Positions 52,857-62,345 are shown, counted from the first letter of the stretch. The stretch is 64,000 bases of DNA from Caulobacterales bacterium (GCA_017302105.1 JAFLCS010000006.1:1-64000), one strand, 5' to 3'. Notes: generated by a model from the letters alone, not told the origin. A program made the numbers and translations.

Positions 52857-53195
52857 CTAGTCTTCCAGAGTCACCTGGCGCGTGTTGCCCTGATCGCTGG
52901 TCGCGGTCACCGTGACGCCGGGGCGCAGGGATCCATCCCAGGGCCAGCATTCACGCGCGCGGCCGGGCCAGTCGAAGCAGAGCTGGTCGTTCTGGAGCGA
53001 CCACATCCCGGTGATGTGCTGATTGCCTATCATCAGATGCGCTACCCCATCGGCTTCGAACGACACGATGGTCGTCGTGCCGTCCGGCGCGACGGAGCGA
53101 ACCGAATGTCCAACCAGGCTGTCTGCGCCGGGCTGGGCCAGAGCACCGGACGCGGCAAGCAGGCTGACAGCGGCAGCCAGGAAAAATCTCTTCAT
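52857..53195 (-). CDS. Small secreted protein of unknown function
   Basis: The 112-residue protein has a signal peptide (about 1-20, SGALAQ) and a compact mature domain with two cysteines (LCFDWP, RECWPW) and aromatic residues (GMWSLQNDQLCFDW). It resembles the lipocalin-like or MliC-like small periplasmic domains in feel, but I recognise no family with confidence. GGGGAGGA precedes the ATG. It lies between alr and radA on the same strand. Confidence 0.65.
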   Translation of the reverse strand: MKRFFLAAAVSLLAASGALAQPGADSLVGHSVRSVAPDGTTTIVSFEADGVAHLMIGNQHITGMWSLQNDQLCFDWPGRARECWPWDGSLRPGVTVTATSDQGNTRQVTLED

Positions 53196-53277
53196 GATGT
53201 CCTCCCCATTGTCGCCGTCAGGGCGACACCCTCCGAAGACCTTGTGAGCCGGTCAGGAGCCTGTCAATCCGCGTCGG

Positions 53278-54315
53278 TCAGCCGACATAGACGCGCGGCA
53301 CGCGCGGGTTGACCGAGGTCAGGAGTTCATAGGCGATGGTACCGCAATCGGAGGCGGCGTCGTCGATCGCACGGTGTGGGCCGAACAGTTCGATCGGTTC
53401 GCCGGCCGCGACGGCCAGATCCGTCACATCCACGGCCAGCAGATCCATTGAGACGCGACCGAGGATCGGACGCAGCTCATCGGCGACCCAGACCTTGCCG
53501 TCCGGATAGTTCGAGCGGAGCACTCCGTCCGCATAACCGACTGCCGCAATGGCAACCTTGCGGGGTTGCGACGCCGAATATCCTCGGGCGTAGCCGACCG
53601 TCTCGCCCTCAGGCACGTCGCGGACCTGAATCACTTCGGCGCGGAAGGCGGCGACGGCCTTCAGGCGTGAATCTGTCCGGCCTTCAGGCCCGCCTCCGTA
53701 GAGGCTGATGCCGGGGCGCAGAGCGTCGAACCCATAGTCCGGACCGAGGAATACGCCGCCGGAATTGGCAAAGGAACGCACAGTTTCCGGATAGCGGCGG
53801 CTGACCAGTTCAAAGGCGGCGCGCTGCGCCGCGTTCATGGCGTCACTGGGGTCGTCGGCACAGGCGAGATGGCTCATGACCATATCGAGTCCGGCAAAGG
53901 GTTCAGGTGCATCCTCAGGCCGGATGCCCAGCCGATTCATGCCGGTGTCTATATGCAGGGCGCAGGAGCCGCCGTCTGACCCGAGCCATCGGCGGATCTG
54001 CTCGGGCGTGTTCAAAACGGGGCGAAGCCGGGCGGCCTGGAGCCGCAGGATATCGAGCGGCCCGCATCCGTCCATGACGTAGATGTTTGGCCTGGACCCC
54101 AGCGTCTGGCGTAGGGCTTCGCCTTCGGCCAGCCGGGCCACGAAGAAGGTGTCGGCCCCCTCCATCATCAGCTTGCGGGCGACGGCGGCGGCCCCCAGGC
54201 CATAGGCGTCGGCCTTGACCACGGGGTGCACTGGAGCGCCTCCCATCCGCTCGAGCGTGTGGAAGTTGGCCGTGAGGGCGCTGAGGTCGACGATGAGTTT
54301 GGCCGGGGAGGGCAT
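53278..54315 (-). CDS. alr: Alanine racemase
   Basis: The 345-residue enzyme has the pyridoxal-phosphate lysine in VVKADAYGLGA, the histidine/asparagine region LHIDTGMNRLG and the catalytic tyrosine in VAIAAVGYADGV. It interconverts L- and D-alanine for peptidoglycan. Length is at the low end of the family but contains all motifs. It lies 36 bases downstream of the LOG-family gene on the same strand. Confidence 0.94.
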   Translation of the reverse strand: MPSPAKLIVDLSALTANFHTLERMGGAPVHPVVKADAYGLGAAAVARKLMMEGADTFFVARLAEGEALRQTLGSRPNIYVMDGCGPLDILRLQAARLRPVLNTPEQIRRWLGSDGGSCALHIDTGMNRLGIRPEDAPEPFAGLDMVMSHLACADDPSDAMNAAQRAAFELVSRRYPETVRSFANSGGVFLGPDYGFDALRPGISLYGGGPEGRTDSRLKAVAAFRAEVIQVRDVPEGETVGYARGYSASQPRKVAIAAVGYADGVLRSNYPDGKVWVADELRPILGRVSMDLLAVDVTDLAVAAGEPIELFGPHRAIDDAASDCGTIAYELLTSVNPRVPRVYVG

Positions 54316-54351
54316 TCAGGCCTTATGCCTCAAGCGCCGCGTGGCACAAGT

Positions 54352-54951
54352 CTAGCGGTTGAACCAGGCCTTCATCGACGCCATCAACTGCGGCACGTCA
54401 TCGACGACTTCAAAGGTTTCCAGGAACCAGTCCGGGGTCATGCCGGTCGAAACATTGTTGTGGAACAGCTCGATAAGGGCATCCCAGAAGCCCTCGGTGT
54501 TGACGAACCAGATCGGCTTGAGATGCAGATTGAGCCGGCGCCAGGACATCAGTTCGATGGCCTCTTCCAGGGTGCCGATCCCGCCCGGCAGGACCACGAA
54601 AGCCTCTGAGGCGTCGTACATCATGGCCTTGCGCTCATGCATCGTCTCGACCACCACGGTTTCGACCTCGTCGAGCAGGCGTTCCTTAGCTCGCAGGAAA
54701 TCGGGCATGATCCCCAGAACCCGTCCGCCCGCCTCGTGGGCGGCCCGGGCCGTCGTGCCCATCAGGCCGACACCGCCGCCGCCATAGACCAGCCTGAGGT
54801 CTTCCTGCGCCAGAGCAGCGCCCAGTTCGCGCGCGACCTGTTCGAAGATAGGCTTGCCGCCCATGGACGAACCACAGAAGACGCAGACCGATTCAAGGTG
54901 GGCGGGGGGCTGGGCCAAGTGTCGTCCTTTTGCGTCGGTGGATGTTTCCAT
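54352..54951 (-). CDS. LOG-family phosphoribohydrolase (TIGR00730-type)
   Basis: The 199-residue protein has VCVFCGSSMGG, the nucleotide loop YGGGGVGLMG, and the diagnostic MHERKAMMYDASEAFVVLPGGIGTLEE (PGGxGTxxE). These proteins are annotated as cytokinin riboside 5'-monophosphate phosphoribohydrolases; in bacteria they act on nucleoside 5'-monophosphates or have related roles. The ATG at 54951 is preferred over one at 54990. alr follows in the same direction. Confidence 0.88.
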   Translation of the reverse strand: METSTDAKGRHLAQPPAHLESVCVFCGSSMGGKPIFEQVARELGAALAQEDLRLVYGGGGVGLMGTTARAAHEAGGRVLGIMPDFLRAKERLLDEVETVVVETMHERKAMMYDASEAFVVLPGGIGTLEEAIELMSWRRLNLHLKPIWFVNTEGFWDALIELFHNNVSTGMTPDWFLETFEVVDDVPQLMASMKAWFNR

Positions 54952-55001
54952 CCGGGGGCGAAAGCCTCTAGCAAAGGTCGCAGACTTCACCTAGCGGGAC
55001 G

Positions 55002-55757
55002 ATGACAATGCGCAGACTGTTGGTGGTGCTGGGGCTCATCCTGGCCGGATGCGCGCCGGACGCAGCTCCTGCGGACGTGTCTGCGGAGACACCGACCTAC
55101 ACCGCCCCACCCGTGGCGGAGAGAGTTTCCGTTTCACCCGAGGGCCAATTGACCATCTCAGGCCGAACGGGACCGGATGAGCGGGTCCGGATCATCCAGA
55201 TGGATGGGACGGCGCATGGCGGAACGGCCGATGGCAATGGTGCCTTTTCGATCGCCATACCGGCGGGCGGCGACGAAGACCTGCTGTTCAATCTGAGCGT
55301 CGAGCGTGCCGGCCAGTCTGTATCCAGCGACGGATGGCTGTTCTCTCCTGGGCACGCGCCCAATCGATCGGTCATGTTGAGAATCGGGGGGGCGTCGCGC
55401 CCGGTTGGCCCAGCGCCACTTCTGGCGGTCCTCGATATGGACGGAGGCGGCGGCGTCGCCCTGGCCGGGCGTTCCACCCCCGGTGCCCGCGTACGCGTCA
55501 GCCTGGACGGACAGGATCGGGGCGCGGCCCAGGCCGATGAGACCGGGCTCTGGTTCATGGTGCTGAGTTCGACCGTGAGCGCGGGGCCGCATCAGGTCAC
55601 GGTCAATGATGGCGAGGACCGCGTCGACCGACGACTGGATCTGCAGCCGCAGCGCGCGTCCGGCCCCTTGGAATCAACCCATTTTCCGGATGCGGTTCGT
55701 GTGGTCTGGGCCCTGCCGGGCGGCGGTAATCAGACGACGTGGATCCTTCTGCCCTGA
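55002..55757 (+). CDS. Lipoprotein with repeated beta-sandwich domains
   Basis: The 251-residue protein has a lipobox (LAGC, Cys about residue 17) and two similar stretches, SPEGQLTISGRTGPDERVRI (about 45-64) and GGGVALAGRSTPGARVRVSLDG (about 148-170). Both look like repeats of an Ig-like or carboxypeptidase-regulatory-like beta domain. It is probably a surface or periplasmic lipoprotein with a binding rather than enzymatic role. It is divergent from the LOG gene. Confidence 0.7.
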   Translation: MTMRRLLVVLGLILAGCAPDAAPADVSAETPTYTAPPVAERVSVSPEGQLTISGRTGPDERVRIIQMDGTAHGGTADGNGAFSIAIPAGGDEDLLFNLSVERAGQSVSSDGWLFSPGHAPNRSVMLRIGGASRPVGPAPLLAVLDMDGGGGVALAGRSTPGARVRVSLDGQDRGAAQADETGLWFMVLSSTVSAGPHQVTVNDGEDRVDRRLDLQPQRASGPLESTHFPDAVRVVWALPGGGNQTTWILLP

Positions 55758-55790
55758 TCCTTCCAGGCCGAGCGCCTGCCGGGATGTCGA

Positions 55791-56225
55791 CTAGAGACGA
55801 TCGGCGATCTTTCGAGCGGCGGTCTGCAGGTCGTCAATGTCGGCCATCTGGCCTTCACCATGCTGTCCCACGGTGCGGTCCGACCAACGAGGGATGGCAT
55901 GGAAATGCAGATGGAAGACCGTCTGGCCACCGGCCGCCCCATTGAACTGCATGATCGAAACGCCCTCACAGCCCAAGGCGGCCGGCATCGCCGCAGCGAT
56001 CCGCTGGGTGGCCTGGGCGAGTTCGGCCACGATCTCGGGTTCGGCCTCGATCAGGTTTCGTGCTTGCGACACCTTTGAGATCACGAGCACATGACCTTCG
56101 GACTGGGGAAACACGTCCATGAAGGCCAGGATGCGATCATCCTCGAAGACCTTCACTGCCGGTAGCTCGCCGCGCAGAATTCTGGCGAAGACGTTGTCAG
56201 GGTCGTAGGTGCCGGTCAGGCTCAT
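55791..56225 (-). CDS. HIT-family nucleotide hydrolase
   Basis: The 144-residue protein has the histidine triad FHLHFHAIPRW (HxHxH) with VFEDDRILAFMDVFPQSEGHVLVISK upstream, typical of the HinT/FHIT-like branch. HIT proteins cleave nucleotide phosphoramidates or diadenosine polyphosphates. The frame is open far upstream, but ATG at 56225 begins the domain correctly. A DUF4287 gene is divergent. Confidence 0.88.
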   Translation of the reverse strand: MSLTGTYDPDNVFARILRGELPAVKVFEDDRILAFMDVFPQSEGHVLVISKVSQARNLIEAEPEIVAELAQATQRIAAAMPAALGCEGVSIMQFNGAAGGQTVFHLHFHAIPRWSDRTVGQHGEGQMADIDDLQTAARKIADRL

Positions 56226-56264
56226 GGTAAGATCCGAACTGAATTCAGCGGCAAGGTTACACCG

Positions 56265-56861
56265 ATGGGTGCAGGAGCTGACAAGGCCATGGCGGGGATG
56301 ACGCCGCGCCAGAAGAAGTGGTTCGCGACCGTTCAGGCCAATTTCGAGGCTCAGACCGGCAAGCCGATCGCTGAATGGCTCGAGATTCTGAAGGCCTGTC
56401 CCGCGACGACTTCGGGCAAACAGTCGGCCTGGCTGAGGACTGAATACGGTGTGGGTGTGAACCACGCGGCCTATATTCTGTCCTGTGCCGATACGGCGGG
56501 CGAGCCGGGCTGGGATGATCCCGACGGATTGCGGGCCCAGCTCTGGAAGGATGCGAACAGCGAAGCGATTCTGGCAGCCCTGGAAGCCCTGGCGGTGCAA
56601 ACGGAGGGCGTCGTCATCGGTCAGAGAAAGAGCTTCACCAGCTTCTCCCGATCCGTACAGTTTGCAGCTGTCCGGCCGCTCAAGGGGGGGCGGGCCCTTA
56701 TCGGCTTCAAGCTCGCCCCTGAGCTGTCGGTGCGACTGGCGGCACCGACGCGCCGGGAAGCCTGGTCCGAGCGGCTGACCGCCGTCGTCGAGATTGATCA
56801 GGCCTCGCAGATCGACCCGGACCTTGAGGGTCTTTTCGTCGCCGCTGCGGCGCGAGGCTGA
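56265..56861 (+). CDS. DUF4287/DUF5655-type protein
   Basis: The 198-residue protein has the pattern FEAQTGKPIAEWLEILK...TTSGKQSAWLRTEYGVGVNHAAYILS, close to the DUF4287 domain, followed by a C-terminal DUF5655-like region (FTSFSRSVQFAAVRPLKGGRALIGFKL). The first domain is often found with restriction or toxin systems, but here no such gene is adjacent. Function unknown. The start at 56265 or the ATG at 56289 are both possible. Confidence 0.7.
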   Translation: MGAGADKAMAGMTPRQKKWFATVQANFEAQTGKPIAEWLEILKACPATTSGKQSAWLRTEYGVGVNHAAYILSCADTAGEPGWDDPDGLRAQLWKDANSEAILAALEALAVQTEGVVIGQRKSFTSFSRSVQFAAVRPLKGGRALIGFKLAPELSVRLAAPTRREAWSERLTAVVEIDQASQIDPDLEGLFVAAAARG

Positions 56862-56902
56862 ACGGCTGGTCCAGCCGGTGCGAAATGCGATAAGGGGGCG
56901 GA

Positions 56903-57298
56903 ATGAATATGCGCATCGACTGGCCCGAATTGTTTTTCTCGTCATCGGGACGGGTCGGTCGGCTGCCGTTCCTCCTGGCGGCGGTCAGTCTGATCGTGAT
57001 GCTAGCGCTCTATCAGTCGGCGCTGGGCGGCAATGTCTTCACCGGCGTGTTCGCCTATCCGCTGTTGTTCTTTTCGGGGGCGTGCGTGCTGTCCAAGCGG
57101 CTGCATGACCGTGGCCGGTCTGGCTGGTGGACGGCCGTGATCTTGTTCGCCTTCATCATGATCTGGCCGCATCCGGAAGGTCTGCTCGACTTCCTCGGCC
57201 TGGCCGTGATCGGCTGGGCCTTCGTCGAACTGGCCCTGATGTCGTCGGAGCAGGGGGCCAATCGGTTCGGCCCGAACCCAATGCGGGCGACAATCTAG
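56903..57298 (+). CDS. DUF805-family membrane protein
   Basis: The 131-residue protein has about four membrane helices and the DUF805 hallmarks: GRVGRLPFLLA near the N-terminus, LSKRLHDRGRSGWWTAV in the middle and GANRFGPNP at the C-terminus. Family function is unknown, possibly in envelope or stress. It starts 41 bases after the preceding stop and is preceded by GGGGCGG. Confidence 0.83.
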   Translation: MNMRIDWPELFFSSSGRVGRLPFLLAAVSLIVMLALYQSALGGNVFTGVFAYPLLFFSGACVLSKRLHDRGRSGWWTAVILFAFIMIWPHPEGLLDFLGLAVIGWAFVELALMSSEQGANRFGPNPMRATI

Positions 57299-57568
57299 AC
57301 CTGAACCCGTCGAGTTGGTTTCGATCTGGTGTTCGTGCTCACCCGCCGGCTCTGAATCCTAGAACTGCACCTGCAGGCGTCACGCGTTTCTGACCCATGA
57401 GGCCTGCCATGGTTTCGCGTGCCGACCCATCTGATGCGCACGTGCAAGGCCGCAGGGCTGCGGATACGGCACGGTCGGATTGCACACCGTTGTAGGGGAA
57501 ATGCCGCCGTTGCTTGTCATATTAGCCATGGTCGCCAAAGGATTGTGCGAAAGCCGGGGTCGCCGGGA
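57299..57568. other. Intergenic region before the ECF sigma-factor gene
   Basis: These 270 bases contain an upstream extension of the sigma-factor frame but no recognised gene. A short dyad CCGCA-N4-TGCGG (57450-57463) may be a small hairpin. Composition is less GC-rich in its last 80 bases. It should hold the promoter of the sigma-FecR pair. Confidence 0.4.
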
Positions 57569-58141
57569 ATGATCGACGATAGGCAACTACAGATCTGGTT
57601 TAATCGAGAGATCTTTCCTCTCGAGGGCGCATTGACGCGGTATATCCGTCGGCATTGGCGCAATGAGTCGGATGTGGGCGATCTTAGGCAAGAAATCTAC
57701 GTGCGTATCTATTCTTCTGCCAAGCGTCAGCTGCCGGCCCACGCGAGGGCCTTCTTATTCACGACTGCGCGCAATCATCTTATCAACGTCGCTCGTAGTG
57801 CCCGCGTAGTCTCGCTGGACATCGTTGCGGATCTTGAGGCCAGCTTTCCAGGCCTGACGAGCGCCGACCTGGATCGGCAGCTGTCCGCCCGGGACGAACT
57901 CAGGCGCGTCCAGCTCGGGCTGGAGCGCCTGTCACCACGATGTCGTCAGGTCATGGTGCTGCGTCGCGTCGAGGGTCTGAGTACACGCGAGGTTGCCGAG
58001 CGCCTGGGCATCAGTGCCAAGACCGTAGAGAACCAGCTCGTGCACGGAATGCGTGCGTTGACTGATTTCATGATGGGAGGAGAGGGCCGAATTCGCCGAT
58101 CTGAACACCGCCGGGCGCGGGCAGTCGAGGGCAAGCCATGA
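57569..58141 (+). CDS. ECF-type RNA polymerase sigma factor (FecI-like)
   Basis: The 190-residue protein has sigma region 2 (LTRYIRRHWRNESDVGDLRQEIYVRIY...ARAFLFTTARNHLINVAR) and region 4 (RLSPRCRQVMVLRRVEGLSTREVAERLGISAKTVENQL). It directs polymerase to a small regulon. The ATG at 57569 is chosen because it starts a typical ECF N-terminus; the open frame extends 150 bases upstream. Its stop overlaps the FecR-type gene (ATGA), the classical sigma/anti-sigma pair. Codon use at its start is less GC-rich than neighbours. Confidence 0.88.
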   Translation: MIDDRQLQIWFNREIFPLEGALTRYIRRHWRNESDVGDLRQEIYVRIYSSAKRQLPAHARAFLFTTARNHLINVARSARVVSLDIVADLEASFPGLTSADLDRQLSARDELRRVQLGLERLSPRCRQVMVLRRVEGLSTREVAERLGISAKTVENQLVHGMRALTDFMMGGEGRIRRSEHRRARAVEGKP

Positions 58142-59088
58142 GCCGTCGCCAGGATATCGAAGCCACTGCGGCCGCCTGGCTCGCTCGTAAGGCGGATGGC
58201 CTCACGGACGAAGAGCGCCATAGCCTGGACGCCTGGCTGGAAGCCGCGCTGGATCACCGGCTGGCCTTCTGGCGGCTCGAGTATGGCTGGAGCAAGGCCG
58301 GCCGACTGGCGGCTCTGCGCGGCCCTCCACCGAGGGACGGAGCGCGTTCGGTGCTCCTGCGCTGGGCAACGGTCACGCCTCCTCGATGGCTTCTGGCCGC
58401 GGCCGCAAGCGTCGTTGTCGCTGTGGTCGCAGTGGCGGCGTGGCCACGGCCCGAAATCTATGAAACCGACTTGGGAGAGCGTCAGCAGGTCGTCCTCGCA
58501 GACGGATCACGGCTGGACCTAAACACCCAGACACGGCTGCGGGCCGACATATCCGGTGAACTGCGGCAAGCCTGGCTTGATCGGGGCGAGGCCTACTTCG
58601 CCATTAGGCGAGACGAGTCGCGTCCATTTTTGCTGCATCTCGGCGATCGAACCATCCGCGTGCTGGGGACGCACTTTACCGTCCGGCGCGAAGGCGATGC
58701 CGTTCGCGTCGTGGTCTCAGAAGGGCGGGTCAGTCTGTCCGGCGATGGGAACAGCGAGATGGGGACGTTCGTCCTATCGGCCGGTGATGTCGTCACAATC
58801 GATGGAGCGTCCCTGCTGCATCGGCAGCAATCCACCGAGCAAATTGACAATCAATTGGCGTGGCGCGGCGGGTTACTTGTGTTCTCGCAAGCGACGCTGG
58901 TTGAGGCCGCTGCCGAGTTCAATCGCTATAATCAAACCCAGATCGAGGTTCTGGGAGCGGACGCTCGCGCGTTGCGAATTGGCGGCAGCTTTGAAGCCAA
59001 CAACGTCGAGGCTTTCGTTAGATTGTTAAGCATCGCCTACGACCTCGATGTCGAGCGCGAGGAGGGGGTCATCAGAATTTCGCAGTAG
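58138..59088 (+). CDS. FecR-family anti-sigma regulator
   Basis: The 316-residue protein has an N-terminal DUF4880-type cytoplasmic domain (ATAAAWLARKADGLTDEER...WLEAALDHRLAF), one membrane helix (about 82-100) and a periplasmic FecR domain (DLGERQQVVLADGSRLDLNTQTRL, VLGTHFTVRREGDAVRVVVSEGRVSL). It passes a receptor signal across the inner membrane to the adjacent sigma factor. The C-terminal part resembles the STN-contacting end. A TonB receptor with STN domain begins 68 bases downstream. Confidence 0.9.
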   Translation: MSRRQDIEATAAAWLARKADGLTDEERHSLDAWLEAALDHRLAFWRLEYGWSKAGRLAALRGPPPRDGARSVLLRWATVTPPRWLLAAAASVVVAVVAVAAWPRPEIYETDLGERQQVVLADGSRLDLNTQTRLRADISGELRQAWLDRGEAYFAIRRDESRPFLLHLGDRTIRVLGTHFTVRREGDAVRVVVSEGRVSLSGDGNSEMGTFVLSAGDVVTIDGASLLHRQQSTEQIDNQLAWRGGLLVFSQATLVEAAAEFNRYNQTQIEVLGADARALRIGGSFEANNVEAFVRLLSIAYDLDVEREEGVIRISQ

Positions 59089-59156
59089 GCTGTAGGGGGT
59101 TTCAAGTCCGCTCTTGTCCCTCCCTATAACGGCCCAAGACGGGCCAGGGGGGAAAC

Positions 59157-62100
59157 ATGATCAAGACCAACCCGCTCAAGGCAGTTCTCGCAGGTACCGT
59201 GTGTGCCTTTGCACTGGCCGGAGCCGCCGCAGCTCAGACCCGGAGCTTCGATGTAGCCGCAGGCGAACTGCAAATCGCGTTGGAGTCCTACGCACGCCAG
59301 GCTGGCATCCAACTGGTCTACCGTATCGAGGACATCCGCGGGCTCCGCACGCGGGGTGTCCATGGCGAAGCTGACGCCGAAGCGGCCTTGGCGCGACTGC
59401 TTGCCGACACGGGCCTGACGATCCAACGCGATACCTCGGGCGCGATCGCCATCGTTCACGGTGCCCCGCAGGATAGCCCGGAAGCCGATGCAGCGACCGT
59501 TGACGACGTCGTCGTTACCGGCTCGCGCCTGCGCAGTACGTTCGACTCTCCGACGCCGGTAGTGGCCATTGAGCGGGAAGAGCTGCTTGAACAAGGTTAC
59601 ATGGATGTGGCGGAGGCCCTGACCGATACGCCGGGCATCCAGGAATCCGGGTCGCTGGCCAACAGCCAGACCGCGACCCATGCCAACGGCCTGTCGACGG
59701 TCGATCTGAGAGGTCTTGGCACGAATCGAACCCTGACCCTGATTGACGGGCACCGCACGGTGTCGAACTCGGTGAGCTCGAATACCGTCAGCCTGAGTAC
59801 CATCCCCGAGCTGTTTATCGACCGGATTGAGGTGACTACCGGTGGCGGCTCGGCGATCTACGGGGCGGATGCCATCGCCGGTGTAGTGAACGTAATCACC
59901 CAGCGTAACCTCCAAGGCGTACGGGCTCGGATCGTCGCCGGTTCGACCTCTGACGGTGGCGGAGATTCTGTCGAGTACTCGATAGCGGCCGGCCAGCGCT
60001 TCCTGGATGATCGCCTACGCGTGATGATCGGAGCCACACTGGACCGACAGTTCCGCCTGGCCGCGACCGAGCGCGATTTTGCCCTGGAGTCGATCTCCTA
60101 CCAGCAGGCCAGCAACACCATCATCACACCCGACCTGTCCACCAGTATCGCCGGCGGGCGATTCAACAGTGGGCGGTGGTTCTACAACGAATCCGGGCTT
60201 CGTCCGAACATGGATACGGCCGTAGACGGCTATGAAATTCGTAACGAAAGCACGCTGATCACTCCGCGCGACATCCTCAATGGTGCCGCCAGGTTTGACT
60301 TCGACCTGACCAACGACATCCGCCTTTGGGGCCAGGTGATGTATTCGCAGGTTACGACCAACTCCGAGCGTGCCCACGGCACGATCTCCAACACCTCGAC
60401 GTTTGGCGTGAATGATGAATTCACGCTGGGTCGCCTGTCGCGCACACTACATCCGTTTGCACCGACCGAGATCCGGACCTCGGCCCCGAGCGCGGGCATA
60501 GATTTCCGACGTCGCATGGTCGAGGTCGGCCCGAACCGCCTCCACAACGAGCGCGAGACCATCCGCACCTGGTTTGGAGCCGAGGGCACCATCTGGGGTG
60601 ACTGGGATTGGGACGTTACGTTTGGCTACGCTGTGTACAACGGCAATCAGATCCGTGGGAACACCTTCAATATGCAGCGCGTGCAGTGGGCGCTGGATTC
60701 CGAAAACGTCGGCGGTGTGATTCAGTGTCGTAGCGCCGTCGCGCGCGCAGACGGTTGCGTGCCGCTGAACATTTTCGGAGTCGGCTCCATCACGCCCCAA
60801 ATGGCCAACTATATTCGAGCCAACACCCGCTTCAGCCAGGAGACCGAGCAGTACACGTTTGAAGCCTATATCGCGGGGTCGCCGTTCGAGCTGCCTGCCG
60901 GCCCGGTAGAAACGTCCTTTGGCGTGACCAGTCGCCGCGATTCGACGGCGACGACGGGGGACCCACTGATCCTGTCGGGTCTGGCGTCATCATCCTATCT
61001 GCCGGAGTTCGAGGGCGAGGTTGGAACCAATGAGATATTTGGCGAGGCCTCGATCCCGTTGCTGGCCGATATTCCCGGCTTTCATCGTCTGGTCCTGAAC
61101 ACTGCCCTACGCGTCGCGAACTACGATCTAGAGGCCGTCGGCACGACCTACAGCTACCGGGCCGGCCTTCAGTGGCAACCATTCGCCGACCTGCGAATTC
61201 GCACCGAATATGCGCGTGCCCAGCGGGCACCGGATCTAAGCGAACTGTTCTCTCCGCCGCGCGACGATGCGGATACGGTAACCGACATCTGCCACGGAAT
61301 CACCGCGACCACGACGGGCGTCATTGCCCAGAACTGTCGCGCTGACCCGCGTATCAGCGCGGCGATAGCAGCAGCGGCGGACGGAACTTTCCGTCAGGTC
61401 TCCCGGACGATTCAGGGCCCCAACGCCGGCAACCCGAATCTGTTCGAGGAAACCGCTGACACCTGGACGGTCGGACTGGTCTATCGACCGTCGTTCCTTT
61501 CCGGTCTGGAGGTCAGCATCGACTACTACGACATCCAGATCAGCGACGTTATTACCTCGCTCAGCAACGAAGCGATCTTGACCGGCTGCTATGCGTCTTC
61601 GGGAGCGCCCACGAACGAATATTGCGCCATCATCACCCGTAGCGCGGATGGGCAGTTGGTCCGGATCCTGAATCAGGAAGACAACCTCAACGGGATGCAG
61701 GCCAGCGGCATCGACTTGGCCCTGGACTACCGGTTCAGCCTGGACCATTGGCAGATACCCGGCGATTTCCGTGCGAGCCTGATCTACACGCACCGGCTGG
61801 AACTCAGCACCGAGTACAACAATCTCAACAGCATTGAGGTGGTCGAAGAGGTCGGTGAAATCGGGTCCGCCGAGCACGAAGCCAGATTCAATCTGCGATG
61901 GTCTGATGAGAACTGGAGCGTGCGCTGGACGACGCGCTATATCGGTGAGGTTGTTGACAGCCTGGACCGCGTTGAGCAGGCCCAGACGATGGGCTGGTCC
62001 GACCCGCTCTACCTCTACATCGGTAACTACTGGCGCCACGATCTGAGCGCGAGCGTTACGCCGATCGAAAATGACCCGCGCATTCGGATCTTCGGTTCGA

Positions 62101-62231
62101 TTCGCAACATCTTCAATGAATACGGGCCCTTCCTTCCCACCGGCACTGTCAACGGCCGCGAGTACAACAACCACTCGTCCTACGGCGTCATGGGCCGTTC
62201 CCTGAGCGTCGGCGTTCAGTTCGAGTTCTAG
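59157..62231 (+). CDS. TonB-dependent receptor with N-terminal signalling (STN) domain
   Basis: The 1024-residue protein has a signal peptide (about 1-26), an STN domain (about 28-100: FDVAAGELQIALESYARQAGIQLVY), a TonB-box-like DDVVVTGSRL, a plug (about 125-250, VAEALTDTPGIQESGS, GGSAIYGADAIAGVVNVIT) and a 22-strand-type barrel ending in a terminal Phe. With the sigma and FecR genes it forms a cell-surface signalling system. The ligand is unknown; an iron siderophore is only one possibility. A GGGGGGAA site precedes the ATG. Confidence 0.93.
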   Translation: MIKTNPLKAVLAGTVCAFALAGAAAAQTRSFDVAAGELQIALESYARQAGIQLVYRIEDIRGLRTRGVHGEADAEAALARLLADTGLTIQRDTSGAIAIVHGAPQDSPEADAATVDDVVVTGSRLRSTFDSPTPVVAIEREELLEQGYMDVAEALTDTPGIQESGSLANSQTATHANGLSTVDLRGLGTNRTLTLIDGHRTVSNSVSSNTVSLSTIPELFIDRIEVTTGGGSAIYGADAIAGVVNVITQRNLQGVRARIVAGSTSDGGGDSVEYSIAAGQRFLDDRLRVMIGATLDRQFRLAATERDFALESISYQQASNTIITPDLSTSIAGGRFNSGRWFYNESGLRPNMDTAVDGYEIRNESTLITPRDILNGAARFDFDLTNDIRLWGQVMYSQVTTNSERAHGTISNTSTFGVNDEFTLGRLSRTLHPFAPTEIRTSAPSAGIDFRRRMVEVGPNRLHNERETIRTWFGAEGTIWGDWDWDVTFGYAVYNGNQIRGNTFNMQRVQWALDSENVGGVIQCRSAVARADGCVPLNIFGVGSITPQMANYIRANTRFSQETEQYTFEAYIAGSPFELPAGPVETSFGVTSRRDSTATTGDPLILSGLASSSYLPEFEGEVGTNEIFGEASIPLLADIPGFHRLVLNTALRVANYDLEAVGTTYSYRAGLQWQPFADLRIRTEYARAQRAPDLSELFSPPRDDADTVTDICHGITATTTGVIAQNCRADPRISAAIAAAADGTFRQVSRTIQGPNAGNPNLFEETADTWTVGLVYRPSFLSGLEVSIDYYDIQISDVITSLSNEAILTGCYASSGAPTNEYCAIITRSADGQLVRILNQEDNLNGMQASGIDLALDYRFSLDHWQIPGDFRASLIYTHRLELSTEYNNLNSIEVVEEVGEIGSAEHEARFNLRWSDENWSVRWTTRYIGEVVDSLDRVEQAQTMGWSDPLYLYIGNYWRHDLSASVTPIENDPRIRIFGSIRNIFNEYGPFLPTGTVNGREYNNHSSYGVMGRSLSVGVQFEF

Positions 62232-62284
62232 GACCAGCCGTTCTCGGGCGCGATGCCGAGTGGGTCTGCCGCTAGACTGTCGGT

Positions 62285-62345
62285 GCCTCTGGCTCGGCTC
62301 ATCGCGTATTCGGCCTGCCGGGGGCCCTGCCAGAGGCGGGGCCCC
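62285..62345 (+). terminator. Overlapping hairpins after the STN receptor
   Basis: GGGGCCC/GGGCCCC (62321-62327 with 62339-62345) forms one stem and GCCTCTGG/CCAGAGGC (62285-62292 with 62330-62337) another. They share bases and cannot form at the same time. There is no T-run. The region may end the receptor transcript or hold a regulatory switch. Confidence 0.35.
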
